The notes under the pieces are model-generated. The model saw nothing but the letters and a program-made list of their open reading frames with translations. It was not told where the DNA came from and made no database searches. A program made the translations under genes and the position numbers. Of a stretch of DNA of 64,000 bases, positions 12,589 to 21,460 are shown piece by piece. The stretch comes from Sipunculus nudus (taxonomy: Eukaryota; Annelida; Sipuncula; Golfingiida; Sipunculidae): positions 67,092,453-67,156,452 of the forward strand of contig CM049311.1 in NCBI GenBank assembly GCA_026874595.1. Direction: 5' to 3'. Within the stretch, counting starts at the first letter, position 1. The number at the start of each line of letters is the position of its first letter.

Positions 12589-12766
12589 TCATGTAAACTG
12601 ATCTAAGAATATATGTATCATGATATGTAGAAGTACAGTTGACTTCAGAAGCTACATATTATATACTCACATTCATTATGTTACTGTTCATTAATATATT
12701 TGTTAATATACAATACTATGTATTGATGGAATATGAAATAAAGTATTTAAAAAAAAAAAGGGGGGG

Positions 12767-12807
12767 GAAGACAATGTACTTGCTGATTGCTTATCGAGAT
12801 GTTATGA
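12767..12807 (+). pseudogene. Gypsy RNase H tail, displaced by the LINE
   Basis: Reads EDNVLADCLSRCYEM, the usual end of the gypsy RT/RNase H region (family form: DN.VADALSR). It directly continues the RHNKG reading broken at 8094. This fragment is the key evidence that the flanking gypsy pieces form one element. Confidence 0.85.
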
Positions 12808-13001
12808 AATGTTGTAAACGAGATGTTTATGTGATGTTGTTATTAAGATATGATAAATAAGATGTTTATGAAATGTTGTAAACAGAATCTTTATGTAATG
12901 TTGTAAATAAGATGCTCTTGAGATATTTAAAGATTTAGTGATTGTGATCGCAAAAAGAAAGTTTTCCGAGAAAACTTTCTTTTTTCTTACAGGATTGAGA
13001 G
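12808..13001 (+). other. Gypsy 3' internal region with short repeats and a hairpin
   Basis: About four loose copies of an AAATGTTGTAAA.GAGATGTTTATG-like unit (roughly 30 bp) at 12800-12915. A perfect hairpin follows. No further domain separates RNase H from the LTR. A classical polypurine tract is not obvious; the closest is GGATTGAGAG just before the LTR. Confidence 0.6.
12952..12984. other. Perfect 15-bp hairpin
   Basis: AAAAAGAAAGTTTTC (12952-12966), loop CGA, then its exact reverse complement (12970-12984). It lies 17 bp upstream of the 3' LTR of the gypsy element. Confidence 0.85.
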
Positions 13002-13371
13002 TGTTACACATGTCAGTTTTCTTGTGAGCTGTTGACATGTCTCTTTTATTGTGCGCTGTTGACATTCTGATTCGTGTTTGGCTCAAGCCCTGGGCGTTGC
13101 TATGCTACAGCGTTCCTTGTTCTAGCTGGCCGGGTGCGGCCAACGTGTAAACACAGAGGTCACACTAGTCTGGGGCTTTCTCGCCTGGCAGTGCCTGATA
13201 TGTAGAAACACAGCATTCGTTGTTCTAGATGTTTCCTTTGACGTGTGTACTATTGGGTTCTTTGGATTGTTCGAGAAATGGAAGGTTCTCGGCTTGGATG
13301 AGAAGTTATAAATAGGGGCTGTGATTTTGGGCCGAGAGAGGAGAGAAAAATTCCAGCGGACACAGAAGAGT

Positions 13372-13374
<3 letters not shown>
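13002..13374 (+). repeat. 3' LTR of the Gmr1-like element, 5' part only
   Basis: Starts TGTTACACATG. It aligns with the complete LTR at 59073-59848 through GATTCGTG, the TATA-like TATAAATAGGGGCTGTG (about 13306) and AATTCCAGCGGACA (about 13350). Homology stops at the (TA)n tract, so the R/U5 part is missing. Confidence 0.8.

Positions 13375-13417
<43 letters not shown>
13375..13417. repeat. (TA)n microsatellite
   Basis: Pure TA tract replacing the 3' part of the LTR. Confidence 0.95.
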
Positions 13418-13420
<3 letters not shown>

Positions 13421-13479
13421 GCACTATACGGGGGTCCATTTTGTCGGATTATCCTGAACTGTGTTTCCATCCACTCACC

Positions 13480-14490
13480 ACAAAACTAAAAGCACACGTT
13501 TCAAAACGCGCTAAGAACATGAACTCGGTGCTGAAGTAAATAATTTGAAATTGCCGATGTGCAGAAGCTGTATTGCAGATAACTTCTTGACACCGTCACT
13601 TCGAGGAGCTAGGCGCTCGACCGTGACCTGAACGGTTGGGGAGGCCACACTGCGGGGCGCATGAGACTGGGAACTTATCTCCATACAATTATTTTCTGGC
13701 CCATATTTCCAGGTTCATTCGTGTTTAAGTGACCAAGTATTTGTGAATATTCCTTTATGACGTTCTAGAACCCGAGGACATTGCTGGATGCACACTGAAA
13801 TCTGATTGAATCTTCCTTGGCCTATTTCAGACATGTTCGAGAATTTCATGGGAATCCGTATGATCGCGTGAGTTCTGTTGTGAACAAACAAATCTACACA
13901 CACACACACACACACTAACTCACATAACCTTCTGACGGCGGACTGTACTTCACTTTACGGGGGATCGTATACTTGGACTCCAGGGTCTTTGTTAACTCGG
14001 AGGTATGCATGGACTCGAGAAATCAGGCCGAGTCATATCAATCCGACTGAACACTTAGAGCTGTGAAAAACACAAGCACTATGAAGATTGTAGCATTTGT
14101 CCTTGATATTACACAGACAACGAGACAGGTATAATAACTTCTGACCTTTGTCCCATATTACACAATGTGATTTTGGGACTGGAGCGGAGAAAAAAGATCA
14201 CACACCTGTATCTCAGTCTGCATGCATACACGAAAATTTTAACGACCAGGTATGTTGTATAAACATATACCACTGGCTGATAATGGGCACAGCTGTCTAT
14301 ATCAGTAATAATTAATTAATGCTGATTTACTGCATATTTGAAAGCTTATCTTTTTCATAACACCAAGAGGTGGAGGGTGGCTGTTACATTGATTAATATA
14401 TATATTTATAAGTTAGGGTGTAGGATATTATAGATATATTGGTATGTCGCGATATGGTAATTTGCATATTACGAATCACGATACAGTTTT
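13480..14490 (+). repeat. Dispersed repeat R1, copy 2 (left part)
   Basis: About 1 kb that aligns continuously with 22310-23650. Shared blocks include CCGTCACTTCG, CAATTATTTTCTGGCCC, TCTTCCTTGGCCT, CTGACGGCGGACTGTA, GGTATGCATGGACTC and GGTGGAGGGTGGCTGTTA. It ends at a GATACAGTTTT, where the composite element 14491-18788 is inserted; R1 resumes at 18789. A CA tract lies at about 13892-13914. Noncoding. Confidence 0.8.
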
Positions 14491-14639
14491 TAGCTCAGCT
14501 GACTCTAAGTCATCTGAGCTATAGTCGTGGTCCATTGTCCGTCTGTCCGTCCGTCCGCCGTCTGTCCGTCTGTCCGTCCGTCCGTCCGTAGATGTGGCAC
14601 GTTTTGAAACCATAAGACCTAGGAATCCAAAATTCGGCA

Positions 14640-15850
14640 TAATGTTAGATGTCCCCAAGATCTCCTACCAAGCCGAAAACTGGGTCTTTGCGACTTCGTT
14701 CCTTTGAGAAATTAAGGAAAAACCTCATTTTTTTTTTATTAAAAACCTATTTTCACACTTCAGGACGGCCCCATATCAAAACCACAAATCGGTTTTTCCT
14801 CATATTCACCATAAATATTCCTCTATATATTTCCTATGTACATGCCAGAAATTATGTCTGTATTATATAATTTTAAAAAGTTATGGGCCCAAACATAATG
14901 CATTTTGTAAAAAATCAGGAAAGATATTTGTTCACTTAACACAAAACATGTTAAAGCTATGGACTTTTTTCCAGTAATATAACTTTAATTAATCAAAATT
15001 AAATTGTATACTCAAAATTAGATCAAAATCTTTTAAATTTTTTAAAATATTAACAAAAATAAAAAATTGTTACCTTAAATTTTGCCCAACTTTGACCATG
15101 GCACGTTTTTTTTCTGAAAGTACTGTGGATTTAATTTTCACAGCATGTTTTTGTTAGCATTTTTTTTTGTTAACACCAAAACTTTGAAACTAGTTGATCA
15201 AAAACTGTAGATTTTATTCAAGTTTTCAAGCACCATGTATTATATTGTTTACATCTTGCAAGAAATCAGCTCCCCAGCTTCAGCTCTCAGTTCCTAAAAT
15301 TTGGTATACAATTAGATGTTTCCAAAATCCCCTACCATGCCAAGAATTTGGTCACTAGGACTTAATACCTTCGAGATATTAATGAAAAACTTCATTTTTC
15401 CATTAAAAACCCATTGTTTCACATCAAGACTGCCTAATATCAAAACCACTGATCTGACTGTAATCATATATAATATACATATTTTTCTATACATTCTCTA
15501 TGCACATGCCAAAAATGATGTCAGTATTGCATAATTGTTTTAAGATATAGGCCCAAACATAATGCACTTTATAAAAAATCAAGAAATATATTTACTCCCT
15601 TAACAAGGAGATTGCTGAAGCTAGAGATTTTTTGTCAGGGATGTAACATTATTTGATCAAGATTCAATTAAATACCCAAAATTAGTTCTGAAATTTTCAA
15701 TTTTTTTATAAGTTATAAGTATAAATATAAAATTAGTACCTTAAATTTTGCCCAAATTTGACCATGGCACGTTTGTGTCCTGTGAGCACTGTTGATATAA
15801 TTTTCATATCATGCACACAGCACACAGCTTTGTAGTTTAGAAAGCTGACA
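14640..15850 (+). repeat. Two tandem ~667-bp copies, diverged
   Basis: Copy 1 is about 14640-15300 and copy 2 about 15307-15850. Matching words are offset by 666-667 bp: AGATGT followed by CTACCA, GGCCCAAACATAATGCA at 14884 and 15551, and TACCTTAAATTTTGCCC at 15071 and 15737. The short frames in both copies are in the same phase but lack any known motif. Noncoding tandem duplication within the composite element. Confidence 0.8.
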
Positions 15851-16441
15851 GAAATTGGCCAAAAATTGTAGCTTTTATTAATGTTTTTATGATACCAAGT
15901 CAGACCTTGGCTCTCTCCAGCCCCTCTTGAGTCACCTGTATGTTGACCTTGTTGAACTTTCAGCAAATAATGCATGCTTGAGGCGAAACATACACTGGGG
16001 CAGCCAGGCAGCTTATGGACAGCCACAGTTGATCAAGGTGTCCAACCCAACTCATCTAGTAGTTTTAACCAACAACATAACAATAAACAATAAATTAATA
16101 AATTTTTATTGGTTTTTAATAACAAATTAAAGAAAAATAAAAAAGGAATTTGTTAGTGTATAATAACAGGAACTTGCAGTTACTGATGATATAAGAATCT
16201 TGTATTGATGGACAGAATGTCATATATTCCAAATAACACCATGCAGTCACCTATGGTATTTTTCAGTTCAATTTTAATGATAAAAAAGTAAATCATATTA
16301 TTCATTACTAATCATTAGGGATCATATGAAGGAAATTAATGATAGACAAAGATGCAGTTGATAATATTAATCTAGATTTCTACTGTGTCTAGTGTGTACA
16401 TTGATGTGAAATTAGTCCAAAATGAATATATTACATTTATT
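15851..16441. other. Unassigned AT-rich part of the composite element
   Basis: No coding region recognised. Short frames (15927-16130, 16385-16597) have no recognisable product. Confidence 0.4.
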
Positions 16442-18171
16442 GTATCCCCAGACAAAGTCGGGGGATACTATGTTTTCATACCGGTCCCGCCGCCGCCGCC
16501 ACCGCCATCGCCGCCGCCGCCGCCGCATATAAATCTTGTTGGCGCGATTACCCAAAAAATATTTCACGGAACTTTACCAAACTTGGTATATGTATAGATA
16601 TGGGTAAGAGGACGACGCCTATTTAAAATGAGGTCATGACCTTTACTAGGAGATTGTCCTTGACCTTGAATAGGTCCAATTTTGGGGAAAATCACACACA
16701 TTCCTTAATATCTCAAGAAATCTTGCATGGATTTATCCCAAAATCAAGTTGATGGAAGATTATGGATAGGGTTGTCATGTTCCAGAAACTGGTGGCGCCA
16801 CCTATTATTCTTTACTTGTTTTCGTGCTGTTTAATACCCCCAAAATTGCCACCTTACAGTACTGTGAGCATTATAAGTCAAAAACTAATGGACAGATTTC
16901 TTTTATATTATGCATATACATAGGTATGGGTTATGGGATGATGCTTATTTAAATTGGGGTCATGACCTTTCCTATGATAGTGGCCTTGACCTTGAATATT
17001 GCCATATATGGTGAAAATCACACATCTCTTATGATATCTCCAGTGTTGATAGCCATATGGATTTCAAACATGACTTATGTATGGCCGACCACTAAAGTAA
17101 GAACCCTATAGGTTCTAGGGTCATGAGGTCAAAGGTCAAGGTCACTGGACTGGCATTTTAAAAGATACTGTGGATGCATTTTAAGCCAAACTTTCATCCC
17201 AGGTCTTCCATCTTGAATATATAGCTCACTTGCCAATAGTGGATGATCCATATAAATTTTGGGGTCACAAGGTCAAAGGTCAAGGCCACAGGAGCCACTG
17301 TCCAAAAATTAGTTTCTGGATGATAATTCCTGCTTTTATTGATGTAATGATTTCAAACTTGACTTAAATATGTCCCATTGAAAAAGCAAGACCCAAATTG
17401 ATTTTGGGGTCATGAGGTCAAAGGTCAAGGTCACAGGACACATCTTTAAAAAGATTGTGGATGCATTTTCAGCCAAACATTTCATCTCAGACCTTTCATC
17501 TTGCACATATAAGTCATATGCCAATAGAGGAAGACCCCAATCAATTTTGAGGTCACAAGGTCAAAGGTGAAGGTCACAGGAGCCATCTGTCCAAAAATTA
17601 GTTTCTGGATGATAATTCCTTCTTTTATTGATGTATGGATTTCAAACTTGACTTGTATTTGACCCATTGAAAAAGCTAGACCGGAATTGAATTTGGGGTC
17701 ATGAGGTAAAAGGTTAAGGTCACAGGAAACCTCTTTTAAAAGATTGTGGATGCATTTTCAGCCAAACAATTCATCTCAGATCTTTCACCTTGCACATATA
17801 GTTCACCTGCCAAGAGAGGAAGAACACTATCAGTTTTGAGGGCACAAGGTCAAAGGTGAAGGTCACAGGAGCCATCTGTCCAAAAATAAGTTTCTGGATG
17901 ATAATTCATGCTTTATTAATTGTATAGATTTCAAACTTGCCTTGCATATGTCCCATTGGAAAAGCAAGACCCAAATTGATTTTGGGGTTATGAGGTCAAT
18001 GGTCAAGGTCACAGGACACATCTTTAAAAAGATCAAGGTCACAGGACCAACATCTTCAACAAGATTGTGGATTGTTAGATGGAAGAAACAATAAATATGC
18101 CAAGTGTCAGTATATGCTGCTAAAAATGGGGGTCTATTCTTGTAGGGGGGCCCTATTATGTCTGAGGATAC
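16442..18171 (+). mobile_element. Nested non-autonomous TIR element
   Basis: Ends are GTATCCCCAGAC (16442-16453) and GTCTGAGGATAC (18160-18171), inverted repeats matching at 11 of 12 bases. The left end also forms a local hairpin with GTCGGGGGATAC. A CCG-trinucleotide run lies at about 16486-16526. The remainder is repeats rich in AGGTCA. No ORF, and no clear target-site duplication. Confidence 0.6.
17100..18060 (+). repeat. ~289-bp tandem repeat carrying AGGTCA direct repeats
   Basis: GTTTCTGGATGATAATTC recurs at about 17312, 17601 and 17891, giving a period near 289 bp. Each unit carries two clusters of AGGTCAAAGGTCAAGGTCA or one-base variants: 17126-17144, 17270-17288, 17415-17433, 17558-17576, and degraded forms near 17705, 17847 and 17993. 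AGGTCA.AGGTCA is the DR1 half-site arrangement bound by RXR/HNF4-type nuclear receptors. Binding here is untested. Confidence 0.8.
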
Positions 18172-18788
18172 TCTGGCACCTGCGGTGCCAAGATATGTCT
18201 ATTTTTTTAATATAAATAAAAGCCATAAAACCAGATACTTATGATCATTATTTAAATGTGTGAATTTGGTATATTCTGAATTCTCAACATCATGGTGCGA
18301 ATTCTTTGCAATTGTATTTAAATACGGATATGAATATGTACTCCATTATTAATTTTTTTGCATAAAGAATGGGAATTCAGGTAAAAATGAAAGTATATGA
18401 ATACCAGTGAAAATACTTTTAAAATGTATTCATGAATGCATTCATGAATATATTCATTAATATTATTTTAATAATCATTTCAGTCATATTTCATTTTAAA
18501 AAATCATACGATTCTCTTATTATTTTTAAAATTATATTTGGGACAATACTTGTAATTTTTTTTAATAAATAGTTAAACTCTTATATTATATGTTCTGCTT
18601 ATAAGTTATATTGCCAAGTCAAAATCTGTCTCCAAAGGTACTATCAAAATCATACATAAGCTAAACAACTACAACTCACAATACAGCTTATATTTATTAC
18701 CACACAAAACCAGCATGTGCCTCATTTTAAATTCATATTTTTTATCATATATAACAGCTGAGCGCCGTGACCCATAGGTCCCTTGTTA

Positions 18789-18992
18789 AATATCGATGTT
18801 TTATATGTAGTCAAACTTGAATCAACCTGATTATTATGTTAAAATAATTTGCAACAGAAACATATTTTTACTAAAAAGATCTTGGCACGGCCCTAATAAT
18901 AAAGGTTTCCTCACATGCCTTATAATTCGCCTTTAATTGGGTCAGCTGATCCAAGTACATATGTTTAAAAAGACGTTCACTCAAATACACGA

Positions 18993-18994
<2 letters not shown>
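18789..18994 (+). repeat. R1 copy 2, right part
   Basis: TATCGATGTTTTATATG and AAAGGTTTCCTCACATG correspond to the sequence after the empty site in copy 3 (about 23655-23715). Similarity is lost toward the TA tract. Confidence 0.5.

Positions 18995-19061
<67 letters not shown>
18995..19061. repeat. (TA)n microsatellite
   Basis: About 67 bp of alternating T and A, ending 140 bp upstream of the first EctC-like ORF. Confidence 0.97.
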
Positions 19062-19065
<4 letters not shown>

Positions 19066-19180
19066 CAAATAAAAGAACATTTTGAACAGGCGTTCCGAAA
19101 CCACATGGATCCACCATGCACCATGAGCATTCAACCGTGCAAAAATTAATAATAAAAATTGATATGCTGTTTAAGCAGGT

Positions 19181-19195
19181 GTTTTATCGTTTCAG
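19181..19195 (+). other. Putative 3' splice site before EctC-like gene 1
   Basis: Pyrimidine-rich GTTTTATCGTTTCAG followed by ATTACC and the ATG. Gene 2 has the same layout (an AG, then ATTACA, then ATG). Because both copies keep it, I infer an intron in the 5' leader with its acceptor here. The upstream exon was not located. Confidence 0.6.
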
Positions 19196-19201
19196 ATTAC
19201 C

Positions 19202-19981
19202 ATGAAAACCCGGATCAGTTCAAAGTTATCGGCCTTGACCTTTGGCAAGGATACTCAACTTGAAGGCCGGGAGCTGGTATCGGAGGAAGACTTAGTTGGC
19301 CACGTGGCTTATGACGTTAAAATCCCACAGGGTAAGACATTGAGTTCTTTAAGAGCTGTCAAGGGTTGCGAGTGGAACCATATTTACTATTGCCTGAATG
19401 GGAATGCCAACTTTGAATTGCATTTAGAAGATGGCAACGTTCGTCGTTTTACGGTAGCAAGGGACGAAGTTTTAGCTCTGACTGGCCAAATGGACGCTGA
19501 CGTCACAACAACAAGTGACTCGTGGTTTTACATTGTGTATACAATCCCTACCGAAGGTGAACCGAAAGCTACCGAACCTTTATATCGGCGGTTATCGGAG
19601 GTGGTCGGTTCGGAGAGAGATGTCGATTGGCAAAGAGGCCGCAGCCGACGCTTCTTGGCCAGACAAGACGGATTCAACGTCAGTGTACACAATTGTATGG
19701 CCATGCCGAATTATTCATCTCGGTTGGCATATAAAAATATAGAGAGTATATACTGGGTTGATGGTAGGGGAGCGTATATTTGGAATGACGGGCAGTCGAG
19801 ACAAGATTTTACCCACAATGCTGATGGCGAGGGAACAATGATCTTATTGGACCAACACGACGAACACGAGGCCCAGTTCACGGGGGAAAAACCTTCCATT
19901 GCAATATGCGTGTTCTTTCCGGCTCTGATTGGCACGGAAACTCACAACTTCGATGGAAAAGGTAGCTTTTCCTCTTTTTAG
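19202..19981 (+). CDS. EctC-like bicupin protein, gene 1
   Basis: 259 residues, intact, with no intron within the ORF. Two EctC-like cupin halves are visible: residues about 30-120 (EWNHIYYCLNGNANFEL, then VLALTGQMDADV) and about 155-250 (YWVDGRGAYIW, then LLDQHDEHEAQF and ICVFFPALIGTETH). The second half is close to ectoine synthase (known: EctC cyclises N-gamma-acetyl-diaminobutyrate to ectoine, an osmolyte, with iron held by Glu, Tyr and His). From recalled EctC sequence, the Glu (in NIESIYW) and the last His (DEH) are kept, but the Tyr position is Ile. The first half has lost the His motif. Catalysis is therefore doubtful; binding, a different substrate or a structural role remain possible. 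EctC is normally about 130 residues, so this is double length. No signal peptide or membrane segment; likely cytosolic. The start is supported by its paralogue at 36896. Confidence 0.82.
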   Translation: MKTRISSKLSALTFGKDTQLEGRELVSEEDLVGHVAYDVKIPQGKTLSSLRAVKGCEWNHIYYCLNGNANFELHLEDGNVRRFTVARDEVLALTGQMDADVTTTSDSWFYIVYTIPTEGEPKATEPLYRRLSEVVGSERDVDWQRGRSRRFLARQDGFNVSVHNCMAMPNYSSRLAYKNIESIYWVDGRGAYIWNDGQSRQDFTHNADGEGTMILLDQHDEHEAQFTGEKPSIAICVFFPALIGTETHNFDGKGSFSSF

Positions 19982-20286
19982 GACGTTGTCACGAACACAA
20001 AGGACGTTGAGTGTGTTTTTCTTGTCCGCTGTACAGTAACTCCGCTGATTATTCTGAAGAGTGGTGCTGTAGGTGGAGAACAAGGTTTATGCATATTTAA
20101 CTGTGCTGACCCATCCAATTTGATGTTCTTTATTGTATCGTATTGTAACTTCACGATTTAAAGGTTTATATACCATAACGCTTATACAAGGATCACTGCG
20201 TCTATATTACGATGGTTACAATAATAATACTATTTATTTCTGCTTTTGATTCAAAATGTATTCAAACATTTGTCAATTAAAATTAA

Positions 20287-20292
20287 AATAAA
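20287..20292 (+). promoter_or_regulatory. Polyadenylation signal candidate, gene 1
   Basis: AATAAA about 306 bp after the stop codon. The 3' region 19982-20286 has no other feature. Gene 2 has an AATAAA at a similar distance. Confidence 0.5.
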
Positions 20293-21157
20293 TGAAAATG
20301 AATCAATCTTACATTTGTTTTTTACGTTCAATGATTTTATTAATAGAACAGAAGAAAAATTGTATGTCTTCAAACCTGCCCCCTGGACCGTCATTCACTA
20401 GGTGGGCAGGGCCCTAGTGGGCAGTAAAGATGCACCTACCACTTGCACATTAGGTGAGAGAGAGGGGGAGGGATAAGAGACCACGATTACATTTATACTG
20501 CTCTAAAATAAAGAGTGAATATGATCGATTACAAATTCTGATTATCCTAACCAGATAAGATAATATATATGTTTTCCATAAAAAATTATCCGTAGGGTTC
20601 GTTCTTGGCCTGTATGCATGATGTATTGAATAATTCTGAAGACCATCCCCTCGGGTATCTTTCAGAAAAACAGCTGGAAAAATAAGCAAACCTGTAAAGG
20701 TAGACCTTTTCCTGTCTCAACCCTACACGGTATACATATATAGTTTATCGATTAAAACTATAATGAGTCAGTTTTCGCAGTCGCTAAATGTCTCCCCTAG
20801 ATATCGCCAGTACCTATATGCCCTCCTCCCAAGCCCAAATTTGAGGAAAAGTATCCTTGATCTTTGATCATTGACTTACAAATTCTGGTGTTCACAAAAA
20901 TTCTAAAATTCTGAAGATAAAACCTTGAAGGCAAAGGTCATCAGTTTTCGAATTTATCCGAGACCTTGGTAGACAAAATCAGCGTATCAGATTTCATGAA
21001 AATATATTGAATGGTTCAAATGTTATAGTTTTCACCAACAAAGTGTAGGCTTATTTGAACTTCAATATTAAGGTCAGGGTCACCACATTTTTAACTGACC
21101 CAGGAACTTGCTGAAACAATTCGAGGGTAAATTTTCAAGAAAATATATTGAGTATTT
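20293..21157. other. Unassigned sequence
   Basis: No gene recognised. Short frames such as 20450-20689 (-) show no known motif. From about 20880 the text resembles the CCTTGA/AAGGTCA-type repeat vocabulary seen at 17 kb. Confidence 0.4.
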
Positions 21158-21460
21158 CAAAATTTACAGCTGTCACAAAAATATATATATTACGGCTTAT
21201 TTGACCTTGAAGAATAAATCAACGGTTTTCAAATTTTTCTGAGATATTGGTATGAAGTATTGAAAATTAAATGGGGCGACGACGACGATCACGGGTGACG
21301 ACAGGCCAAACCTTCCTGGCTGTGTTCGTGGCAAGTTTCAGCTTCTTAAGGCTTTGACATCTTGCTTGTGGATATTGATGATTAAACAGTATTTCAAAAT
21401 TTACAGCCGTCACAAAAATATATATATTACGGCTTATTTGACCTTGAAGAATAAGATCTT
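21158..21460 (+). repeat. Direct repeat of a ~60-bp block, 236 bp apart
   Basis: The block beginning CAAAATTTACAGC and ending TTGACCTTGAAGAATAA occurs at about 21157-21216 and 21393-21452 with one visible difference. The stretch between contains GACGACGACGATC. Noncoding. Confidence 0.85.

Larger units (their letters stand above)
8095..12760 (+). mobile_element. LINE (Tx1/L1-like) nested in the gypsy element
   Basis: A non-LTR retrotransposon with a ~210-bp 5' leader, ORF1 (8305-9474), a broken ORF2 (9502-12588) and a 3' end in an A run at 12749-12759. The gypsy RNase H reading stops at 8094 and resumes directly after the A run at 12767, which proves the insertion. The left flank AAAGGGGAGAC (8084-8094) and the right flank AAAGGGGGGGGAAGAC (about 12757-12772) are similar and probably a target-site duplication with an expanded G run. 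Two ORFs, an AP-endonuclease, RT and a C-terminal CCHC finger fit the L1/Tx1 group. The clade is my best guess. Confidence 0.82.
4816..13374 (+). mobile_element. Dead Gmr1-like Ty3/gypsy LTR element, split by a LINE
   Basis: The parts in order are: a 5' LTR remnant (4816-4866), protease and integrase (5050-6664), reverse transcriptase and RNase H (about 6680-8094), an inserted LINE (8095-12760), the last codons of the RNase H region (12767-12807), a short 3' internal region, and the 5' part of the 3' LTR (13002-13374). Integrase precedes RT, and only about 200 bp separate the RNase H end from the 3' LTR, so integrase is not downstream. In known families this order defines Gmr1-like Ty3/gypsy elements. 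No gag or zinc-knuckle region was found. Several stops and frameshifts make the copy inactive. The 3' LTR breaks off at a (TA)n tract. Confidence 0.8.
14491..18788 (+). mobile_element. Composite non-autonomous insertion in R1
   Basis: Starts near AGCTCAGCTG (14492) and ends after the inverted CAGCTGAGCG (about 18755). The flanks are GATACAGTTTT and AAATATCGATG. R1 copy 3 has the uninterrupted GATACAGTTTTCAAATATCG near 23640, giving a paralogous empty site. Inside, near 14535-14590, is a TCCG/TCTG tetranucleotide run, followed by a tandemly duplicated block and a second nested element. No transposase was seen. TIR-type DNA element is an inference from the short inverted ends. Confidence 0.6.

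Noticed and set aside
18871-19149. Frames made of alternating Ile-Tyr on both strands, also near 13321, 32030, 36154, 42461, 48643, 54304 and 59703
   Set aside because: Translations of (TA)n microsatellites.
19202-19981. Bacterial contamination as the source of the EctC-like ORFs
   Set aside because: Two diverged copies sit 17 kb apart among eukaryotic transposons, each with splice-acceptor and AATAAA signals; contamination does not explain this.
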